DNA of 64,000 bases from a bacterium BMS3Bbin08 (GCA_002897775.1 BDTR01000030.1:1-64000), one strand, 5' to 3'; positions 31,612-40,656 are shown, counted from the stretch's first letter. Program-made: numbers and translations. Notes: a model not told the origin generated them from the sequence alone.

Positions 31612-32448
31612 TTATTTTTTCTTGTGCGGTACAGGGTTAAGTTTTTTCCGGGCGCGCTTTGCAGGATCAGAATCAGGGAACTTTTCAACAAGCCTTTCAA
31701 GGACTATCCTGCCTGTTTCTTTATCATTTATCTCAAAAAAAGCCATGCCCTGCTTCAGCATCGCGCCCGGGACCTTGTCGCTGTCAGGGTTTGTCTTCAT
31801 AAGGTCTTCATAGGCCAGAATGGCGTCCTCATAGTTTTGTTCTTTGTAATAAGTTTCGCCTATCCAGAAACGGGCATTGTCAGAGTACTCATTTTCAGGA
31901 TAGTCCTGAAGCAGGGCAAGAAATTTTCCCCTGGCCTCGGCGAACTTGTTGTCCCTAAAGGTGTTAAAGGCCTCCATGTAATCGTCCTTTGCTTTTTTTA
32001 CAGGCAGTGTTTCCTCTGTCTCCGGCGCCTGCCCGGCCCCGGGCACGGCAGATCTGTCCTTTAACGCCTTAACCGCGGTTTCCAGCTCATCTAATCTGGC
32101 GATAAGCCTGTCCCTGTCTTTTGCCAGATCTTTTGAGTTTTTTTCCGACGCGTACAGCGCTTCGTCAACACGGCCTGTCAGCATCTGTACGTCTGCTGTT
32201 AAAGACTGAACCTGGATAAGAAGGTCTGACACAGACCCGGCGGTTGCTTTTTGCCCTTCTTCAAGGTCTTTCAGGCTTCCGCCGCCCTGCCCGCCTGTCT
32301 CAAGATTTCCGACCCTGGATCTTAGCTCATTGAGTTCATACCGCATCCTTCCCGTCTCTTCTGTTGAGGCACAGCCGGCAAGAACAAGCATGAAAAGCAT
32401 TACAAGAGGCAGGAAACACAGTCCAACCTTTTTGATATGGAACCCCAC
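31612..32448 (-). CDS. cpoB: Tol-Pal accessory protein CpoB/YbgF
   Basis: CpoB is the periplasmic coordinator of outer-membrane constriction and peptidoglycan synthesis. Here it has a lipobox LAGC, then a coiled coil (about 30-110 of the mature part, with LNELRSRVGNLE) and a C-terminal TPR domain: KDDYMEAFNTFRDNKFAEARGKFLALLQDYPENEYSDNARFWIGETYYKEQNYEDAILAYEDL begins the usual YbgF repeats. The track start at 32586 lies upstream of a terminator, so I use the GTG at 32448, which gives a normal signal peptide. The lipobox is unusual, as enteric CpoB is soluble. Confidence 0.88.
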   Translation of the reverse strand: MGFHIKKVGLCFLPLVMLFMLVLAGCASTEETGRMRYELNELRSRVGNLETGGQGGGSLKDLEEGQKATAGSVSDLLIQVQSLTADVQMLTGRVDEALYASEKNSKDLAKDRDRLIARLDELETAVKALKDRSAVPGAGQAPETEETLPVKKAKDDYMEAFNTFRDNKFAEARGKFLALLQDYPENEYSDNARFWIGETYYKEQNYEDAILAYEDLMKTNPDSDKVPGAMLKQGMAFFEINDKETGRIVLERLVEKFPDSDPAKRARKKLNPVPHKKK

Positions 32449-32467
32449 TGGCAAGCCCGTGGGGTTC
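32440..32467 (-). promoter_or_regulatory. Hairpin containing the cpoB start codon
   Basis: GAACCCCAC, a 10-base loop and GTGGGGTTC form a perfect 9-bp stem on the minus strand. The proposed GTG start of cpoB lies within the right arm, so the fold would hide the start codon. It follows the pal terminator by about 14 bases. Confidence 0.45.
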
Positions 32468-32480
32468 TGCGAAGTCGGAT

Positions 32481-32521
32481 AAAAAAAGACAGTCCCTTCC
32501 CTGGAATTCGCGAAGGGACTG
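32481..32521 (-). terminator. Rho-independent terminator after pal
   Basis: On the minus strand CAGTCCCTT and AAGGGACTG form a 9-bp stem with a 14-base loop, followed by TCTTTTTTT. It stands between pal and cpoB, so cpoB expression needs read-through or its own promoter. Confidence 0.8.
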
Positions 32522-32533
32522 CCGCATATTTTC

Positions 32534-33043
32534 TTATCTTGTGACAACAAAGTGCGCCCTTCTGTTCCTCTGCCAGCAGTTTTCATTGTGGGACGAGCAG
32601 ACCGGCTTTTCTTCGCCGTAGGTAATGGTGCTCATCCTTTTGGATGAAACACCCCTGGAAATAAGGTAGTCCCGTGCTGCCTTTGCCCTTTTTTCGCCGA
32701 GCGCGAGGTTATATTCGTTGGTTCCCCGCTCGTCGCAGTGGCCCTCTATAAGGACATTTATGTCTCTGTGATCATTAAGCCATGATGCCACAGAATCAAG
32801 GACCGCCCTGGTATCCGGCCTTATGTTGTACTTATTAAACTCAAAAAGTGCGTCCTTAAATTCAAACAGCGATTCTTCTTCATATGTGCTGACGTCCCCT
32901 GCTTCCCTTGGGGTCAGGGTCTCTTCAACAACCTCTTCTCTAGCCGCACCGGCTTCGTCAGTGGGCTTTACGTGTTTCTTTGCACAGCCAAAAGCAAAGA
33001 TCGTTAGACCAGCTACCAGGACCAGAATCAAGAACTTTTTCAT
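32534..33043 (-). CDS. pal: Peptidoglycan-associated lipoprotein
   Basis: Pal anchors the outer membrane to peptidoglycan as part of the Tol-Pal machine. The 169-residue protein has lipobox IFAFGC (Cys about 20), an acidic linker, and an OmpA-like domain (about 60-169) with NVLIEGHCDERGTNEYNLALGEKRA and AARDYLISRGVSSKRM, the diaminopimelate-binding motif. It follows tolB by about 47 bases and precedes a terminator. Confidence 0.96.
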   Translation of the reverse strand: MKKFLILVLVAGLTIFAFGCAKKHVKPTDEAGAAREEVVEETLTPREAGDVSTYEEESLFEFKDALFEFNKYNIRPDTRAVLDSVASWLNDHRDINVLIEGHCDERGTNEYNLALGEKRAKAARDYLISRGVSSKRMSTITYGEEKPVCSSHNENCWQRNRRAHFVVTR

Positions 33044-33090
33044 ATTTTAAAAACCTCCTTCCCTATTCTCCGGTTATTTTATTACAATGC

Positions 33091-34335
33091 CTATTTCTTT
33101 AAATAAGGTGACCACCGCGGATTCATGGCCTTTATTTTCCTGGGGGTGATCCGTCGTTCCCTTTCTCCGTTAATGCTCATCAGGTAAATATTTTTATTGC
33201 CGCCCCTGTCGGAATCAAACGATATGAACATTCCGTCAGGGGAAAAACTGGGATTTTCGTTATTCCCGGTGCTTGTAAGCTGTCTTAGATCAGTACTATC
33301 CGATTTTATCATGAAAACCTGATTTTTGCCATTTTTTCTTCCCACGTATGCTATCCATTTGCCGTCAGGCGACCAGGCAGGCGAGGTGTTATACGGACCT
33401 TCAAAAGTAACCCTTTTAACGCCCCTGCCGTTTGAATTCATTACGTATATCTGGGGAGAGCCGCCCCTGTCCGATACAAACGCGATCCTGGAGCCGTCAG
33501 GAGAAAATACAGGGGATACATCTATGCCATAGGACCGCGTCAGCTTTTTAATTCCGGTGCCGTTGATGTTCATAACATATATCTCAAGGCTTCCGTCCCT
33601 GGACGATGAGAACGCCACACGGTTATCCGGGGAGATTCCGCCGACAAGATTCAGACCTTTGGATGAGAACAGCACTTTTTCCCTGTAACTCTTAAGGTCA
33701 AGAGAATATATGTTCCACTTCCTGTTTCTTTCGGAGGAATAAATAAAGTAACGCGCGTCAGGTGACCAGCTGTGGCTCGCGGAGAGCCCTTTTGAAACTA
33801 TTCTTACGGGATTATAGCCGTCCCAGTCAGTGAGGTAAAGCCATTTTTTGTTCCCTGAATTTACTATGTACGCGAGCTTTGTCCTGAACACTCCTTTCCT
33901 GCCGGTAACCACCTCGAACACGTCGTTTGCAATTCCGTGGGCCAGCGCGCGGAGATATTTCCTGTCAGCCCGGTACCTCTTGTTCAATACTGTCCGGTTC
34001 GCTATCAGATCAAACACCTCTACGTCTGCTTTTATTTCTTCCAGGACCTCCACGTTTATCCTGACCCTGATCTCAGCCCCGGCAATATCAGGGTCAATAA
34101 AATAAAAGATACCTGTAAAATTCAGGTCGTCTTCAGCAATCCCCGCGATCTGCCCGGCCTCTGCCGGACCGGTGTAGTTTATGGATATGGGGAGCTTTCT
34201 AAGCGCGGGCGACGTTATGTCGATGTAGACCTTTGCGTCAGAAGCCGTGAAAAGTGAAAAGTGAAAGGTGAAAAGTGCGCAAAAGAACATTACAACTTTT
34301 AAATTCAAACTTTTAATTTTAAACTCTTTCTTCAT
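33091..34335 (-). CDS. tolB: Tol-Pal translocation protein TolB
   Basis: TolB is the periplasmic beta-propeller that binds Pal. The 414-residue protein has a signal peptide, an N-terminal alpha/beta domain (about 34-150, with PISINYTGPAEAGQIAG) and repeated propeller blades marked by SPDG and YVMN (VSPVFSPDGSRIAFVSDRGG, TSPAWSPDGKWIAYV, ENPSFSPDGMFISFDSDRGG). It overlaps tolA by ATGA. The signal-peptide coding region contains a GTGAAAAGT-type simple repeat, an unusual composition. Confidence 0.95.
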   Translation of the reverse strand: MKKEFKIKSLNLKVVMFFCALFTFHFSLFTASDAKVYIDITSPALRKLPISINYTGPAEAGQIAGIAEDDLNFTGIFYFIDPDIAGAEIRVRINVEVLEEIKADVEVFDLIANRTVLNKRYRADRKYLRALAHGIANDVFEVVTGRKGVFRTKLAYIVNSGNKKWLYLTDWDGYNPVRIVSKGLSASHSWSPDARYFIYSSERNRKWNIYSLDLKSYREKVLFSSKGLNLVGGISPDNRVAFSSSRDGSLEIYVMNINGTGIKKLTRSYGIDVSPVFSPDGSRIAFVSDRGGSPQIYVMNSNGRGVKRVTFEGPYNTSPAWSPDGKWIAYVGRKNGKNQVFMIKSDSTDLRQLTSTGNNENPSFSPDGMFISFDSDRGGNKNIYLMSINGERERRITPRKIKAMNPRWSPYLKK

Positions 34336-34997
34336 AAGTGAAACCTTATGCCTATTTCCATTTCCGCGGGCGGGGGCGGCAGGGGGCCGGCTTTTGATAT
34401 AGCCTTCAGCGCTGAACGGTCAAAAAGCCTGTTGCCCGACGTTTTTTCGATCTCCTGCGAGATTATTTTACCGTCTTTATCTATTCTTATTGCAATGATC
34501 ACTTCAAGGTCAGTGTCAAAATCAGGGTATACCCACTGGCTCCATATCTTTTCAGTGATCAGGGAGTAGTACGGGTCTGAATCAGTGCTTACGCCCTCGC
34601 CCGGGATACCCGCACCTTTTTTTACAACCTCTATTTCTTCTGCTTTTTCCGCTGTCTTTTTCTTCTTTTTTGACAGTGCGCTTATGGCCCGCAGTCTTTC
34701 GATCTCCTTTGTCAGCCTCCCGGTCTTTTCCAGGGTCATATCTGCTTTTGGCGGCGTCCTGACTATCTTCTTTGGAGGAATTTTTCTTGTCCGCCTTTTT
34801 CTTGAAGGTGTCCTGCCGGTATCTGCGCGCGAAGCCAGGACCGGGCCGACCAGCTTAACCTGGTAACTCCTGAACTCCCTTTCCTTTGTTTTGATCGGAA
34901 TTATTATGAGCGCGATAAAAAGAAGGTGCAGAACGGCAGAGGCTATTACAATCTTTTGCAGGCTGGGTTCTGTCCCGATATGCAGGGAACGCTTCAT
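34332..34997 (-). CDS. tolA: TolA/TonB-like energy-transducing protein
   Basis: The 221-residue protein has a short cytoplasmic N-terminus, one membrane helix (about 18-35, VLHLLFIALIIIPI), a basic and proline-containing linker with RKRRTRKIPPKK, and a C-terminal TonB-like domain (about 140-221) with VIIAIRIDKDGKIISQEIEKTSGNRLFDRSALKAI. It is the TolA equivalent by position between tolR and tolB, though shorter than enteric TolA. It overlaps both neighbours by 4 bases. Confidence 0.9.
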   Translation of the reverse strand: MKRSLHIGTEPSLQKIVIASAVLHLLFIALIIIPIKTKEREFRSYQVKLVGPVLASRADTGRTPSRKRRTRKIPPKKIVRTPPKADMTLEKTGRLTKEIERLRAISALSKKKKKTAEKAEEIEVVKKGAGIPGEGVSTDSDPYYSLITEKIWSQWVYPDFDTDLEVIIAIRIDKDGKIISQEIEKTSGNRLFDRSALKAISKAGPLPPPPAEMEIGIRFHL

Positions 34998-35383
34998 CGA
35001 AACAGTGCTTTTGATTCAGTAACCATCCCCAGCTTTTCTATTCCTATCTCTCTCAGCTCTCCCATGACCTGTACGACAATACCATAAGGAACATCCTTGT
35101 CCGCCTTGAGAAAAACATCTCTGTCAGCAGTAGTCGCGAACAGGGTTTTCAGCTGTTCCATGGCTGTAATTTTCTTGTTCACATATATCCTGCCGTCTTT
35201 TTTTATGGTTATTACAACTCTCTCGGCCGGGGACATTTCCTTACCCTTTGCCTGGGGCAGGTTAACATCTATTCCCTGCTGAAGCAGGGGAGCTGTGACC
35301 ATAAATATTATGAGGAGCACGAGCATCACGTCTACGAAAGGCGTGACATTAATCTCCGACAGCGCCTGTTTTTGCCTCTCCAT
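34994..35383 (-). CDS. tolR: TolR/ExbD-type proton-channel protein
   Basis: The 129-residue protein has one membrane helix (VTPFVDVMLVLLIIFMVTAPLL) preceded by SEINVTPFVDVML, the signature with the essential Asp, and a periplasmic domain ending in GIEKLGMVTE. It forms the proton channel with TolQ. It overlaps tolQ by 35 bases and tolA by 4. Confidence 0.95.
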   Translation of the reverse strand: MERQKQALSEINVTPFVDVMLVLLIIFMVTAPLLQQGIDVNLPQAKGKEMSPAERVVITIKKDGRIYVNKKITAMEQLKTLFATTADRDVFLKADKDVPYGIVVQVMGELREIGIEKLGMVTESKALFR

Positions 35384-36014
35384 GTCTCCTCACAAAATGG
35401 TCTATTAGCTCCTGTGAAAAATCCTCCATTAAAATAATGTTCCTTCGCGTCCTGCTCAGATAGTAGTTATATGCGATAACAGCCGGTATTGCGGCGACAA
35501 GCCCGGCAGCAGTGGCTATCAGGGCCTCGGCAATACCAGGAGCAACAACGGCAAGAGAGGCGGAGCCGACCCTGCCGATACCCATGAAGGAGTTCATTAT
35601 TCCCCATACCGTGCCGAAAAGACCGATAAAAGGTGTTGTTGTACCTGTTGTAGCGAGGAAAGTAAGGTACTTTTCAAGGCGGGAGGACTCGAGTCTCTCA
35701 ACCCTTTTCAGGGTCCTTTTTATTTCTTCCCGGTTGCCCTCCGCCTGAAGATCAACGGAGTAGGCAGCCCTGAAAACGTTTACAACAGGACTGATAGCGA
35801 GTCTTTTTGTGGACTGATAAAGCGTGTCCCAGTCAGTGCCTTTCCTGAACGCGCGATGGAACTCTTCAGATTCTCTTTCAACTCTGGAAAGAAACCTGAA
35901 CTTGTAAATTATGATTGCCCAAGAAAAAACAGAGAAGAACAGCAGGATCAAAAGAACGAGCTTTACAACAAGGCCTGCCTGAAAAATGAGATTTAATACT
36001 GTATCACCGCTCAT
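35349..36014 (-). CDS. tolQ: TolQ/ExbB-type proton-channel protein
   Basis: The 221-residue membrane protein has three helices, about 15-38, 130-155 and 170-195, with the conserved LATTGTTTPFIGLFGTVWGIMNSF and GIAEALIATAAGLVAAIPAVIAYNYYL segments. With TolR it uses the proton gradient to drive TolA. The gene leads the tol block and follows a deacetylase gene by 60 bases. Confidence 0.95.
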   Translation of the reverse strand: MSGDTVLNLIFQAGLVVKLVLLILLFFSVFSWAIIIYKFRFLSRVERESEEFHRAFRKGTDWDTLYQSTKRLAISPVVNVFRAAYSVDLQAEGNREEIKRTLKRVERLESSRLEKYLTFLATTGTTTPFIGLFGTVWGIMNSFMGIGRVGSASLAVVAPGIAEALIATAAGLVAAIPAVIAYNYYLSRTRRNIILMEDFSQELIDHFVRRHGEAKTGAVGD

Positions 36015-36074
36015 AGTATAAGAGTTTAAAAGAAAGTCTTTTAAAAGTCAAAAACCACTGAACGTATGAGATTA

Positions 36075-36908
36075 TCATGGAGAGTTGACAAGGCGGGAAA
36101 CCGGTACCACGGACACCTGATTTGCAGGGAGGACTTTTTGTAAGAAATCGATCGTATTTTTTCTGGGGTGGGCAATCGCGATCGCATACCCTTTTTTCCG
36201 GGCTATGCCGATCAATTTTTCCCACTGTGCCTCTATATCAGCGGGATTGTCCTTATAGTCAAGAAAAATGTCCCTTTTCAATAAGGGGACGCCGTGTTCT
36301 TCAGCGGCCTTTGAAGCTACTGACCTTGAAGTGGTGAGGCTGTCCAGAAAAAAAAGCTTTTCCCTGCTGATACCCGACATAAGCACGTACATAGTCCGTT
36401 CATCTTCTGTAAAGGCAGAACCCATGTGATTGCTGATGCCTTTTATGTGCGGTATTGAAGCAAGGTCGTCTTTGAGGGCGTCCAGGATCTCATTGTCGGT
36501 CATCCACGTGTAAAGTCCCCCCTTGCCCAGGGCATGGGGGTCGCGCGCCTCCATGGGAATATGGCCTATGACATCCCGTCCCATTTTGTGGCCCTGCCCG
36601 GCGATCCATTTGGAAAAAGGTTCATGAGGCAGGACCGAGAGGGTAAGGGAGGCATTGATGTTCAGGACACTTAACGCGGCCTTTTTGCCTGGGCCAAGGT
36701 CGTCTATCACTATCGCGACCTCAGGCCTGGATGCGGGCCTTTTTTCAGTTTCAGGCCTGGCCTGTTCCGGAGCAGTCTGTTGAGGCTGCGGCCCGGGGGT
36801 CTCCCGGCTTGCTTCCCTGTAGAAAAAAAATATTACAACAGTAATAAAAAAAAGCATTAACAGGAAATGACGGTGACCTTTTGCTCTGCGTCGTCTTTTA
36901 GGGGGCAT
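36075..36908 (-). CDS. Divergent polysaccharide deacetylase family protein
   Basis: The 277-residue protein has an N-terminal membrane helix (about 13-30, HFLLMLFFITVVIFFFY), a proline/glutamine linker and a domain starting PEVAIVIDDLGPGKKAA, with LTLSVLPHEP, VIGHIPMEARDPHALGKGGL, KGISNHMGSAFT and AIAIAHPRKNTIDFL. This is the divergent (YibQ-like) deacetylase family, anchored in the inner membrane and facing the periplasm. Its substrate is not established. Its place between lolA and tolQ suggests an envelope role. Confidence 0.88.
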   Translation of the reverse strand: MPPKRRRRAKGHRHFLLMLFFITVVIFFFYREASRETPGPQPQQTAPEQARPETEKRPASRPEVAIVIDDLGPGKKAALSVLNINASLTLSVLPHEPFSKWIAGQGHKMGRDVIGHIPMEARDPHALGKGGLYTWMTDNEILDALKDDLASIPHIKGISNHMGSAFTEDERTMYVLMSGISREKLFFLDSLTTSRSVASKAAEEHGVPLLKRDIFLDYKDNPADIEAQWEKLIGIARKKGYAIAIAHPRKNTIDFLQKVLPANQVSVVPVSRLVNSP

Positions 36909-36988
36909 CTTAGAAAATCGTTAATAGTTATTTGTTAAATGTTATGTGTAATTATTTTTTTGGGCGGTATTTCTTGATTAGTTGAACC

Positions 36989-37015
36989 AATAACGAATAA
37001 CTAATAACGAATAAC
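36989..37015. repeat. 13-bp direct repeat (AATAACGAATAAC twice)
   Basis: AATAACGAATAAC occurs twice, separated by a single T, in the 119-base gap between the deacetylase and lolA genes. Simple-sequence intergenic tract; no function is evident. Confidence 0.6.
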
Positions 37016-37027
37016 GCGTCGTTATTA

Positions 37028-37669
37028 TTACGGGTTAAAATCAAACACCTCTACGCCGGCCGGTGCCTTGAACATGAAAAAAGAATCTTCAAGGCCGGGG
37101 TTTATCCTGACATCTTTTAGTGTTATCAGGATCCTGTTGCCGTGGGTGTCGAATATTTTGAAGGTCTTTACAGGAAAATCTCCTGAGCCGGTCTCAAGCA
37201 GTATCTTCTCTATAAAACCCATCCGGTTTTTGGGTGTGAGTTCCAGGGTGTTCTCTTTTATCAGCTTTATGTCAAAATCATTCTTAAGGCTGCCCAGGCT
37301 GTTAATCAGCGCAAGCGGTACCTGGCCGTAGGAGTCCCTGCTGAAGGTGGTCCGGAGAGCCTGTTTTTCGGACCTTTTATATATCCATGTAGTGTTGCCG
37401 CTGATGGTGATCTCCTCGTCCCTGGGTTTTGAGTACGTCCATTTCATGCTGGAGGGTTTTTTTACAAAGAACTCGCCCTCATACCGTTCGACCCTGTCGA
37501 GGTCGGTTATATAACTTGTCTGCAGGAACGTTCCCCGCATGTTCTGGATCTCTTTGTCTTTGTTCTGAATTTTTTCGACGATCGTATCAACTGTGGACGC
37601 GGAAGATATCGTGGAAAGCATGAAGACAGCAAGTAATGATATGCTGATAATTGACGATTTTTTGTTCAT
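37028..37669 (-). CDS. lolA: Outer-membrane lipoprotein carrier LolA
   Basis: LolA ferries lipoproteins from LolCDE across the periplasm. The 213-residue protein has a signal peptide (AVFMLSTISSAS), then IQNMRGTFLQTSYITD, the PSSMKWTYSKPRDEEITISGNTTWIY region and VKTFKIFDTHGNRILITLKDVRINPGL, all typical of the family. It overlaps ftsK by 4 bases. Its neighbours are cell-division and envelope genes, as in other genomes. Confidence 0.92.
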   Translation of the reverse strand: MNKKSSIISISLLAVFMLSTISSASTVDTIVEKIQNKDKEIQNMRGTFLQTSYITDLDRVERYEGEFFVKKPSSMKWTYSKPRDEEITISGNTTWIYKRSEKQALRTTFSRDSYGQVPLALINSLGSLKNDFDIKLIKENTLELTPKNRMGFIEKILLETGSGDFPVKTFKIFDTHGNRILITLKDVRINPGLEDSFFMFKAPAGVEVFDFNP

Positions 37670-39843
37670 TTTTTCCTCCTGAGAATTTCTCTTGGCTTTC
37701 CTGCCTCTCCCGGCGGACCCACTATACCGTCTTCCTCCATCATTTCCATTATCCTCGCGGCTCTATTATAACCTATCTTTAACCTGCGCTGGATATATGA
37801 TATGGTCGCCTGGCCTGTATTAAGCACGACGTCAAGCGCCTGCTGATATAACTCGTCCCTGTCCGTGAGATCGATCTCTGCCTGTTCCCCGGCTGCGAGC
37901 GATTCGAATATGGAATAGTCAGGCGGGCCCTGAGCCTTTATAAAATCAACGATTATCCTGACCTCTTCCTCAGACACATAAGCTCCATGCACACGCGTCA
38001 TTCTGGCGCCGGGGGTAACGTAGAGCATATCGCCCTTGCCCAGCAGCTGTTCAGCGCCGTATGTGTCAAGGATGATCCTTGAATCCAGTTTGGAGGCCAC
38101 ATTGAAAGACAGCCTGGATGAAAAATTTGCCTTGATCACGCCCGTGATCACATCAACAGAAGGCCGCTGTGTCGCCAGGATAAGGTGAATACCGGCGGCC
38201 CTTGCCATCTGGGCGAGCCGCGCGATGGAATTTTCAACTTCCTGCGGCGAGACAAGCATGAAGTCGGCAAACTCATCTATAAAGATAATAATGTATGGAA
38301 GGGGTTCTTCCTCTGAATCAGGGTTGGCCCTGATCTTTTTGTTGTATGTTTCAATGTTTCTTGAGCCAACCTCCGCCAGAAGCCTGTACCTGCGCTCCAT
38401 CTCGAACACTATGCTCCTGAGCGCGTCGGCAGCGTCTTTTACAGACGTAATGATCGGCAGCATAAGGTGGGGGATCTCTTCATACGCCGGCAGTTCCAGC
38501 ATCTTGGGGTCTATCATCAGCATCTTGACCTCTTTTGGCGTTGCCCTGTAGAGAAGGCTGAGGACCATAACGTTTATACCCACACTTTTGCCGGAGCCGG
38601 TAGCCCCGGCTATGAGCAGGTGCGGCATACGGGCCAGGTCAGCCACGACCGGTACGCCAAAGATGTCCTTCCCAAGGGCCAGCGTTAGTTTTGACGGGCT
38701 TTTTCTGTACGCCTCCGAGGCAAAGATCTCCTTCAGATATACGGTTTCCCTTTCACTGTTCGGGACCTCTAAACCAAGTGTTGATTTGCCGGCTATGGGC
38801 GAGATCCGCAGACTGGTGGTTTTCAGTGTAAGGGCAAGGTCATCCGACAGTGACAGGACCCTGTTTATCTTGACGCCCGGCGCGGGTTCGAACTCGAACA
38901 TGGTCACGACCGGCCCGGGTGATACATGGGTCACTTTGCCGTCAACTGAAAAATCCCGCAGTTTCTTTTCAAGCAGGTCCGAGGTTGAAAGCAGGTCTTC
39001 CTTTGCTGGCCTGCTTTTAACAGGCACCGGGTCTTTCAACAGTTCAAGGCTGGGCAGCTCGTATTCACCTTTTGTTTTTCGCGCTGCTCGGGTCTTTTGT
39101 TCTGCCGGATAAGCAAGGGGAAGCGGTTCCTGCCTGTACGTTGTTGTCTGAACAGAGGGCGTTTCATCCATTTCTATTTCAGGTTTTTCTTTTTTCTTTT
39201 TTCTTCTCTCTTTCAGGGTCTCCTTAAAGGGAATGGACATGGAACTGAAAGAGACCTTTTCCCTGGCGCCCTTCAGGAAATCCATAACTGAAAAAGGGAC
39301 AAGAAACATCAGCGTAACAAATAAAAGCGGAATAAAGATCATGTAAGACCCTGTTATCGAGAACAGGCTGGTTGAAAGTTTTGTTACAAGAAAACCAACG
39401 ACCCCCCCTGAATGACAGTTGATATTGCTGTAGCTCAATATCGGTTCTACTTGCCTGGGGCATTCTGCTGATCCGTTAAGAAAAACAAGGCTTAAAAGAG
39501 AAGATATCGACAGGATAAGGGTGACCGTAGCGGCTGCGGATATAATGGTTTTCCGCATTGTCTCCCTGCCGGTTTCTTTGCCGAGCAGTTTTTTGAGACC
39601 GTAAGCGCACAGCAGCAAAGGAATAATAAAGGCTGTAATACCTATTAACTGAAGCACAGCATCCGATAGATATGAACCGAAAATACCGAGAAGATTTTGA
39701 ACGTCTGCCCCTTTGGAAGAGCCGTGTATGGAAAGTGAAGGGTCCCAGCGGTTATAGGTGAGAAGGCTTAAAAGAACGATCAGGCCGCCGACAACGGCCA
39801 GGATTCCCAGTATCTCGTCTTTTATTCGTTTAGATTTATCCAT
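37666..39843 (-). CDS. ftsK: DNA translocase FtsK
   Basis: FtsK pumps DNA at the division septum. The 725-residue protein has four membrane helices in the first 190 residues, a short linker, then the motor: LLIAGATGSGKSVGINVMVLSLLY (Walker A), YIIIFIDEFADFM (Walker B), and LILATQRPSVDVITGVIKANF. The C-terminal gamma winged helix (about 655-720) has QATISYIQRRLKIGYNRAARIMEMMEEDGIVG. The linker is short, as in SpoIIIE-type and non-enteric FtsK proteins. It follows uppP by 27 bases. Confidence 0.96.
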   Translation of the reverse strand: MDKSKRIKDEILGILAVVGGLIVLLSLLTYNRWDPSLSIHGSSKGADVQNLLGIFGSYLSDAVLQLIGITAFIIPLLLCAYGLKKLLGKETGRETMRKTIISAAATVTLILSISSLLSLVFLNGSAECPRQVEPILSYSNINCHSGGVVGFLVTKLSTSLFSITGSYMIFIPLLFVTLMFLVPFSVMDFLKGAREKVSFSSMSIPFKETLKERRKKKKEKPEIEMDETPSVQTTTYRQEPLPLAYPAEQKTRAARKTKGEYELPSLELLKDPVPVKSRPAKEDLLSTSDLLEKKLRDFSVDGKVTHVSPGPVVTMFEFEPAPGVKINRVLSLSDDLALTLKTTSLRISPIAGKSTLGLEVPNSERETVYLKEIFASEAYRKSPSKLTLALGKDIFGVPVVADLARMPHLLIAGATGSGKSVGINVMVLSLLYRATPKEVKMLMIDPKMLELPAYEEIPHLMLPIITSVKDAADALRSIVFEMERRYRLLAEVGSRNIETYNKKIRANPDSEEEPLPYIIIFIDEFADFMLVSPQEVENSIARLAQMARAAGIHLILATQRPSVDVITGVIKANFSSRLSFNVASKLDSRIILDTYGAEQLLGKGDMLYVTPGARMTRVHGAYVSEEEVRIIVDFIKAQGPPDYSIFESLAAGEQAEIDLTDRDELYQQALDVVLNTGQATISYIQRRLKIGYNRAARIMEMMEEDGIVGPPGEAGKPREILRRKK

Positions 39844-39870
39844 ATACTGACTGCGCCGGCATGCCCGGAA

Positions 39871-40656
39871 CTATCTGTTTGTCCATACGGTTATTATGAT
39901 AACAAAAGCAAGTAAAAAACGATAATACGCGAACGGTTTCAGAGAATGGTTCTGGAGAAAACGCAGAAGATATTTTATGGCGATATACCCTGTAACAGCT
40001 GAGACGGCAATGCCTGCCAGGAAAAGATCAGGCCTGACAGCGGCATCACCGGAAAGAACCAGTTTTCTTGTCTCCAGAAATCCGGCGCCGGCAATGATCG
40101 GCGTGCTCATCAGGAATGAGAACCTGGCGGCGGCCTGTCTTTGGACCCCCCTCATAAGACCTGCCACAATGGTGATCCCGGACCGTGAAACACCGGGCAC
40201 AAGGGCCAGGGCCTGCGCAATACCTATGATCAGGGCGTCTTTCCTGCTGATCTTATCCATGCCAATGCCTTCAGAGCCTTTTTTGACCTTTTCGGTGAAG
40301 AGCATAAGCGCGGCAACAACTGAAAGGGTGAAGATTATAAGCACAGGACTTCTCAGTCCTTCAACCGCGTCACGAAATATAAGTCCGGCAACCGCGGCAG
40401 GCACTGTGGCAATGAGGATATGCCATATCATGCCGTCTTTTCGGCGGGCTGTTCTTAAGAGCTCGACCCAGTCTTTTCTGAAATAAACCACAAGCGCGAT
40501 AAGGGTTCCCAGGTGCAGAGCCACATCAAAACCCAGGGTGTTGACCACTCCCTGCCATCCGAAAAACCAGGGAAGCAGGATAAGGTGCGCGGAACTGCTG
40601 ACAGGAATGAACTCTGTCAGTCCCTGCAGGATCCCCAGTATTATAGCTTCGAGCAT
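39871..40656 (-). CDS. uppP: Undecaprenyl-diphosphatase
   Basis: UppP recycles the lipid carrier undecaprenyl pyrophosphate by removing a phosphate. The 261-residue membrane protein has the two signature motifs: GILQGLTEFIPVSSSAHLIL near the N-terminus and ALVPGVSRSGITIVAGLMRG in the middle, among about eight helices. It leads the long minus-strand envelope cluster. Confidence 0.96.
   Translation of the reverse strand: MLEAIILGILQGLTEFIPVSSSAHLILLPWFFGWQGVVNTLGFDVALHLGTLIALVVYFRKDWVELLRTARRKDGMIWHILIATVPAAVAGLIFRDAVEGLRSPVLIIFTLSVVAALMLFTEKVKKGSEGIGMDKISRKDALIIGIAQALALVPGVSRSGITIVAGLMRGVQRQAAARFSFLMSTPIIAGAGFLETRKLVLSGDAAVRPDLFLAGIAVSAVTGYIAIKYLLRFLQNHSLKPFAYYRFLLAFVIIITVWTNR

Noticed and set aside
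36004-36225. 73-residue minus-strand ORF between tolQ and the deacetylase
   Set aside because: It overlaps the 3' end of the deacetylase gene in another frame and has no coding pattern.
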